Origin: Rugosimonospora sp036494675
GTDB lineage: Bacteria; Actinomycetota; Actinomycetes; Mycobacteriales; Micromonosporaceae
Reading direction: 5' to 3'
Assembly: GCA_036494675.1 (NCBI GenBank)
Contig: DASXOA010000039.1
Location: 1-42,635, forward strand
Length of the DNA stretch: 42,635 nt
Positions 40,901 through 42,635 of this stretch are shown piece by piece (positions within the stretch are counted from its first letter, which is position 1; each line of letters starts with the position of its first letter). Below the pieces are notes generated by a model. It was not told the origin of the DNA and did not search any database. It saw nothing but the letters and a program-made list of their open reading frames with translations. A program made the translations under genes and the position numbers.

Positions 40901-42635
40901 TTGAGCCGGCCGGGCAGCCACACCTGGGTCAGCCGACCCAGCGGGTCGTAGGTCAGGTCGGTGCGCTTGCTGTTCTCGTCCAGGATCGTGGTGGCCTGGT
41001 CGGTGGCCGGGTTGAGGTCGGTGTCGGTGGTGTAGCCCTTCGGGTCGGTCACGGTGGTGTGGGTGACCAGGCCGCCACTGGCCGGGGTGTACGCGGTCTT
41101 GGTGGTGCGCCCCATCGCGTCGGTGGTGGCGGTCAGCCGGCCGTACGCGTCGAACGTGTTGAGCTTCGTGGTCAGGTAGACCGGGTTACCGCCGGTGTAC
41201 CCGGTCACGGATTCGACGCGGGTGTCGTCGCCCTTGGTGGGAAGGGTGCCCCAGGACTGGCTGTCGTAGGAGGTGCGCTGGTCGGACAGGACGTCCGCGG
41301 GCCGGTCGGGGGTCGCGGTACAGGCGGTCGCGACCACCTCCTCCCGGGACGGGTAGGACAGCATCCACGCGGCGGTGTTCTGCGCGTACGTGGTGCGGGT
41401 GCACTTGTCGTCGGTGCCGATGGTGGTGTCGCCCAGGTCGTTGACGGTGGTGGGCAGGCCGTTGCCGTCGTAGCCGTGGTCCACCTCGGTGGTCCGCCAG
41501 CCGCCACCCGACAGCGCGGTGCGGGTGCGTTCGACGCCGGTGTCGGTGAGGTTGGCGGTGCGGGTACCGGCGGAGTCGGTGTGCGTGGCGGTCTGCGCCG
41601 TCCAGGGGTCGTCGATGACGTCGTCCACCACCGTGCCGCCTGGCCCGTTGAGGTCCACCTTTTCCCGTTGCCGGCCGGCCAGTTGCGGGTCGTCGGGCAC
41701 GCTGGTGGCGGTGGAGTCGGTGACGCTGACCGTCTTCTTCTTGCTCGCGTCGTCAGCGTCGGCCCGGTCGCCGTTCATGCCCCGGAAGTACACGTAGTCC
41801 ACTTCGGACTGTGGCTGGCCGGGTGCGCCGGTGACCTCGCCGACCTTCGAGTACCCGCGCCAGTCGCCCCAGGTGCGCTCCTTGGCCTTGGTTAGCACGT
41901 CGTTGTCGTATGCCCAGGCCGGGCTGTCCAGGTAGTTGTACGTGGTGACCAGGTCGGCCGCGCCGCCGGTCAGGTCGGAGGTGCTGACCTGGGTGACCAC
42001 GTACTTGTGGAACCAGTCCTGGAAGGGTTTGGGCTGCGGCGGGTCGCCGGCCCAGTACTGCGGGAAGCAGCGCTGGGTGTTGGTGGCCGGGTCCGGCTTG
42101 GCAGCCGCGGTGCACTCCTTGTCGGAGTAGGTGATGGATAGGTGGGCACCGGTCTCGGTGTCGATGGTGCCGATGCGGTACTTGTCCAGCGGGGCCAGGC
42201 TGTCGCCGACGGTGTCCACCCGGTTCTGCAGCTGGGTCATGCCGAACACCACCGGCGGCACGCTCAGGCTGCCCCCCACGTCACCGGTGTGCGTTATCTT
42301 GTCCAGCCAGAGCGACGGGGTGGTGCCGTCGCCGGGTGCCGGGAATGACTCGTCCAGTGTCCAGGTGTCCACGTTCTGCCACGACGACCCGACCCGCACC
42401 TCGGTGGCGACACTGGTCAGGCGCTTGCGGGACCAGAACGACGGCGACACGTTGGAGGTGCAGGCGTCCGAGGAGCCGCAGTTCTCGTCGAACGGCACGT
42501 CCGGCCAGTGGCTCGCGTTGGCCTTGGTGAACTTGCTGGTCGCGCAGTCGAACGACGAGTCCGGCAGGCACCGTTCGGAGACCCCGAATACGACCTTGTC
42601 CAGCGGGCTGGCGCTGTACATGCTGGTCGGGCGCT
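37909..42635 (-). CDS. RHS/YD-repeat protein with variable C-terminal region (5' end outside window)
   Basis: At least 1574 codons; the frame is open at the window edge, so the start and any signal peptide are missing (an internal ATG lies at 42621). Residues below are counted from that ATG. The first ~450 residues resemble the secreted N-terminal half of actinobacterial RHS proteins. From about 450 to 1270 come many YD repeats (YDPLGRLTQVWLPG, YDLRGRRIEEHDPDTG, YSYDALGRKTGEYQDS). The RHS core ends with REYDPDTGRFLSADPVF and NAYGYANSNPTTYSDPSGL (about 1320). The variable ~250-residue tail has a basic coiled-coil-like stretch (KVEAQIAAQKREAERRAAEV), then Ala/Leu-rich membrane-like helices (about 1413-1480) and a short charged end. 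RHS proteins encapsulate and deliver C-terminal toxins. No known toxin motif and no adjacent immunity gene is seen. Confidence 0.92.
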   Translation of the reverse strand, partial: RPTSMYSASPLDKVVFGVSERCLPDSSFDCATSKFTKANASHWPDVPFDENCGSSDACTSNVSPSFWSRKRLTSVATEVRVGSSWQNVDTWTLDESFPAPGDGTTPSLWLDKITHTGDVGGSLSVPPVVFGMTQLQNRVDTVGDSLAPLDKYRIGTIDTETGAHLSITYSDKECTAAAKPDPATNTQRCFPQYWAGDPPQPKPFQDWFHKYVVTQVSTSDLTGGAADLVTTYNYLDSPAWAYDNDVLTKAKERTWGDWRGYSKVGEVTGAPGQPQSEVDYVYFRGMNGDRADADDASKKKTVSVTDSTATSVPDDPQLAGRQREKVDLNGPGGTVVDDVIDDPWTAQTATHTDSAGTRTANLTDTGVERTRTALSGGGWRTTEVDHGYDGNGLPTTVNDLGDTTIGTDDKCTRTTYAQNTAAWMLSYPSREEVVATACTATPDRPADVLSDQRTSYDSQSWGTLPTKGDDTRVESVTGYTGGNPVYLTTKLNTFDAYGRLTATTDAMGRTTKTAYTPASGGLVTHTTVTDPKGYTTDTDLNPATDQATTILDENSKRTDLTYDPLGRLTQVWLPGRLKSANPTTPNLAYGYQIRGATGTTAVSTATLHASGQYATSYQLYDGLLRERQTQVPAPGGGRVITDQIYDSRGLVARANSDYYNGDTAPSADLFTPKAAVPGQTATTYDGVGRPILATFLENGNARWQTVTSYGGDRVSVTPPKGAIATTQIADARGQLTQLLQYHGGQPTGAADVISYTYAPDGQVSTITDAAGNTWSYRYDLRGRRIEEHDPDTGTTTNTYDDDDELLTSTDGRGVTLAYSYDALGRKTGEYQDSLTGTPLARWDYDTLAKGELTDSVRYLGGQPYTTTVLGYDDRYQSLGTTLTVPATETGLAGSYTSHATYNTGADGTPLTVTYPGAGTTAGETVTFGYDTIGEATTLTGLASYVAGTTYSKIGLVSQRSSSDGAGHLVYRTNTYEDGTNRLLRVYDERSTVSGALNDTHYGYDDGGNVTSIDDAPTAAPADTQCFTYDYLQRLVTARTTGSTCDSTPAAGALGSGPAPYWQSFGYDVAGNRTSETDHAVTPGGTDATHTYTYPSPGGVQPHTVQSVTTTGGPDSDRVDSYGYDPAGDTTNRALAGDAQTLTWDAEGRLASATKDGKTSTFAYDADGTLLLRRDPGSTVLYVDGEEITVNSAGALATTRYYSFGGDTIAVRTGTGLSFLLDDRQGTASTMVSADATQAVTRRYYTPFGQARGVTPAWPGDKGYVGGIVDTAANLTIVGAREYDPDTGRFLSADPVFDIHTPQSWNAYGYANSNPTTYSDPSGLMLPCASGAGGCGKTGYVGGGKKPGYCDLHDCNPGPRVPPSVFHSGKAWNAYQRTLSARWAKVEAQIAAQKREAERRAAEVQRGRNHHHSWWDRVTSFANTVAPALTLIAVATAWVPGLDVVTAAIALTADTLSFAANGADTVVQLAHGHFARAATAAGLAGLSVVGAGGAGKLIRETRELSEARATYRTAKLAWQHAPTGITRARALISAVKVDSARQAVRQSVATDTVNWTSEFVYEVGHKVHESMEEGE

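Noticed and set aside
40270..41895. A 541-codon plus-strand frame opposite the RHS gene
   Set aside because: Val/Gly-rich complement of the YD repeats, not a protein.
1..42635. CRISPR arrays, tRNA or rRNA genes, replication origin
   Set aside because: No regularly spaced repeats, cloverleaf-like sequences or rRNA segments were seen on either strand.

Overview
The window is very GC-rich, with strong third-position bias, GTG starts, GTGA/ATGA stop-start overlaps, an ECF42-type sigma factor, a LuxR-type LAL regulator and actinobacterial insertion sequences. It comes from a soil-type actinomycete; Micromonosporaceae or a close relative is my best guess, but there is no rRNA or other marker to settle it.

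Layout. (1) 1-780: wreckage of IS3 and IS6 elements and gene ends. (2) 787-3994: a membrane-anchored ricin-type lectin and a secreted GH30 glucanase, both on the minus strand and separated by a hairpin. (3) 4293-4983: a TPR-protein scrap joined to a dead transposase. (4) 5164-9607: a HSL-type hydrolase diverges from a SnoaL-like gene that is broken by a stop codon, a probable group II intron 5' end and an IS3 remnant. An intact SnoaL / DGPF (YCII) / ECF42 sigma operon follows. Three TGTCC[A/C]-N17-CG[T/A]C promoters link these parts into one predicted ECF42 regulon. (5) 9611-10624: gene scraps around a ~305-bp internally deleted IS6 element. (6) 10707-21063: a LAL regulator, then a five-gene secretion operon: a 40-residue acidic peptide, an S8-protease-like protein lacking its catalytic domain, a sedolisin (S53), a beta-propeller and a second, multidomain sedolisin. 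A triple 10-bp repeat lies upstream and a strong hairpin ends it. (7) 21123-22533: a second IS6 derivative and a frameshifted IS3 element. (8) 22775-35910: an 11-gene operon under a LacI regulator with two matched palindromic operators: lacI, ribokinase-like kinase, RbsD, ADP-ribosylglycohydrolase-like protein with a C-terminal extension, ABC binding protein and two permeases, sulfatase, GH49-like beta-helix glycosidase, second sulfatase and formylglycine-generating enzyme. (9) 35931-37790: an IS6 remnant that destroyed the flank, leaving a twice-frameshifted CE7 acetylxylan esterase and the first codons of another gene. (10) 37909-42635: a large RHS/YD-repeat protein on the minus strand, running off the window.

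How the parts work together. The main theme is extracellular polymer attack: GH30, ricin lectin, CE7, GH49-like enzyme, sulfatases and sedolisins. The LacI operon reads as a self-contained sulfated-glycan module. Sulfatases are matured by the co-encoded FGE, the beta-helix enzyme cuts the chain, the ABC proteins import the product (no ATPase gene, so a shared MsiK-type ATPase is presumed), and the ARH-like protein, RbsD and kinase handle a released pentose-like sugar. The substrate is inferred, not shown. The LAL/sedolisin operon and the LacI operon are the two most interesting systems here.
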